A DNA stretch of 64,000 bases from Hymenobacter taeanensis. Lineage in GTDB: Bacteria; Bacteroidota; Bacteroidia; Cytophagales; Hymenobacteraceae. The notes under the pieces were generated by a model. That model did no database searches. It was not told where the DNA came from and saw only the letters and a program-made list of their open reading frames with translations. The translations under genes and the position numbers were made by a program. The DNA is taken from the NCBI RefSeq assembly GCF_013137895.1, contig NZ_CP053538.1, positions 2,449,001 to 2,513,000 on the forward strand, given 5' to 3'. This document shows, one piece after another, positions 63,174 through 64,000 of this stretch. Within the stretch, counting starts at the first letter, position 1; the number at the start of each line of letters is the position of its first letter.

Positions 63174-63539
63174 TTACGCGTCCTGTTCCAGGTCGCCGCC
63201 GGCTTTCAGCAGGAAATCGGCCAGGGCCGTGAGGGAGGAGCGCACGTCGCCTTGAGCGGTAGCAGCTACCTGGGTAGTTTGAGTGCCAAGCATGCTCAGG
63301 GAGCGGCCAATGGCTTTACCATCGAGGCCCTTGCCGCCTACACTGAGCATGCTTTGCAGGTTGCCTAGCTCTCGGTCAATGTCTTGCAGGGCCGGAATAC
63401 CGCTTTGCTGGAGCACCTCCTGCCACTGATCAATGGTGGTATCGGCGGTGCTGAGCGGAATACTGGTTAGGCCACCCTGTAAAGCGCGGAGGGTATCATC
63501 GAGCTGTTTGGTATCGGGGGTATTGGAAGATTTCGCCAT
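63174..63539 (-). CDS. Hypothetical helical protein (121 aa)
   Basis: Acidic, soluble, without membrane or signal segment. Predicted mostly helical, with repeated small hydrophobic and Gln/Ser residues. No family is recognised. It lies 35 bases downstream of uvsE and could be cotranscribed with it. Confidence 0.65.
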   Translation of the reverse strand: MAKSSNTPDTKQLDDTLRALQGGLTSIPLSTADTTIDQWQEVLQQSGIPALQDIDRELGNLQSMLSVGGKGLDGKAIGRSLSMLGTQTTQVAATAQGDVRSSLTALADFLLKAGGDLEQDA

Positions 63540-63574
63540 GAGGGAAGTCGAAAATTCGGTAGAAAGAAGTGGAG

Positions 63575-64000
63575 TTAGATCGGTAGTGATTGTGGAGTGG
63601 GAGAGGCCAGGCCCAACTCGTGCAGGATAGCAACGGCGCGCCGGGCACTGATTTCTTTGTCCTTTATCTCCAGCATAATATCGGGGTCTACGCTCTGCAA
63701 ATGCGTAAGAAACTCCCGGAACAGCTCCTCCACCAGGGAGGTTGTGTGTTTGCCTTTCCGCTCGCCGGGGGCCTGGGAGCTATAGTCCATCATCATGGTG
63801 CCGTCGCGCTCGGGGTGCCACGTGCCAGCCGCCAGTCGCAAGGCTTCCGACATGGACTCACCGTGGTTCAGGCACTCATGATGAAAATTGTCGAACAGAA
63901 TAGGAATACCTACTGCCTCGTGTACCCGCAAGCAGTCCTGCAAACTAAACAGCCGGTCGTCGTTTTCAATAACCAGGCGAGCCGTCACGGCCGCTGGCAG
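63575..64000 (-). CDS. uvsE: UV damage endonuclease UvsE, 5' part outside window
   Basis: Only the C-terminal 141 codons are present; the frame is open to the window edge, so the GTG inside is not the start. RLVIENDDRLFSL, PILFDNFHHECLNHG, DGTMMMDYSSQAPGERKGKH and PDIMLEIKDKEISA are the C-terminal UvsE/UVDE motifs, with the metal-binding residues in IENDD, DNFHH and MLEIKDKE. It nicks DNA 5' to UV lesions. The final ~10 residues vary. Confidence 0.93.
   Translation of the reverse strand: MPAAVTARLVIENDDRLFSLQDCLRVHEAVGIPILFDNFHHECLNHGESMSEALRLAAGTWHPERDGTMMMDYSSQAPGERKGKHTTSLVEELFREFLTHLQSVDPDIMLEIKDKEISARRAVAILHELGLASPTPQSLPI

Noticed and set aside
1..64000. CRISPR array, prophage or IS element
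   Set aside because: No regularly spaced repeats, transposase, integrase or phage structural genes were found; the repeats seen are palindromic intergenic elements.

Overview
The window looks like chromosome of a moderately high-GC Bacteroidota of the Hymenobacter type. Reasons: a large secreted protein with a type IX secretion (T9SS) C-terminal sorting domain, promoter elements of the Bacteroidota form TAnnTTTG, little Shine-Dalgarno signal, a tmRNA with a Bacteroidota-type tag (GEYSYAMAA), and bicupin pirins, DUF72, DUF1990, S9 and M16 peptidases typical of this group. The genus is an inference. No phage, insertion sequence, CRISPR array or complete defence island is seen.

Layout. 1-9 kb: subclass B3 metallo-beta-lactamase cut by the window edge, a GT2 plus polytopic membrane protein pair, GAF protein, DUF3891 protein, SDR oxidoreductase and PfkB. 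8.3-11.7 kb: HipA-like kinase overlapping a DUF3037 gene, a small membrane protein, a secreted esterase. 11.9-18.2 kb: a PaoABC-type molybdenum aldehyde oxidoreductase operon (2Fe-2S, FAD, then two tandem molybdopterin subunits). 18.5-23.6 kb: two tandem DUF72 genes, Nudix, GreA/GreB-like factor, 2-hydroxyacid dehydrogenase, ArsM-like methyltransferase. 23.8-26.7 kb: glycine-zipper protein and an S9D glutamyl endopeptidase split at an 8-A run. 26.9-29.1 kb: pirin-nitroreductase-pirin operon. 29.3-40 kb: GluQ, endonuclease V, two DUF1990 genes, a DMT exporter, cytochrome b561-like protein, zinc alcohol dehydrogenase, serine hydrolase, aminotransferase, DinB protein. 40.1-45.8 kb: giant T9SS surface protein and a secreted DRGH nuclease. 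46.4-64 kb: DUF3817 protein, serine hydrolase with TPR, an AT-rich HEPN-motif gene, icd, M16 peptidase, dnaX, LuxR regulator, prolyl oligopeptidase, tmRNA, acyltransferase, type II NADH dehydrogenase and a partial uvsE.

Most notable signals. (1) dnaX carries a run of ten A at codons 425-428, and both alternative frames stop at once, which is the architecture of slippage-made gamma subunit. (2) The 9-mer CTAGGCCAC (or its complement) occurs at least 21 times, where about 0.5 would be expected by chance; some copies are paired as hairpins at gene ends, like DNA-uptake sequences in other bacteria. (3) A strongly AT-rich orphan gene with a HEPN RNase motif sits just behind the icd terminator. (4) Families of intergenic inverted repeats occur, including a perfect 54-bp inverted pair at 31074-31273.

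Most genes are single units or short operons, often ending in strong hairpins shared by convergent neighbours.
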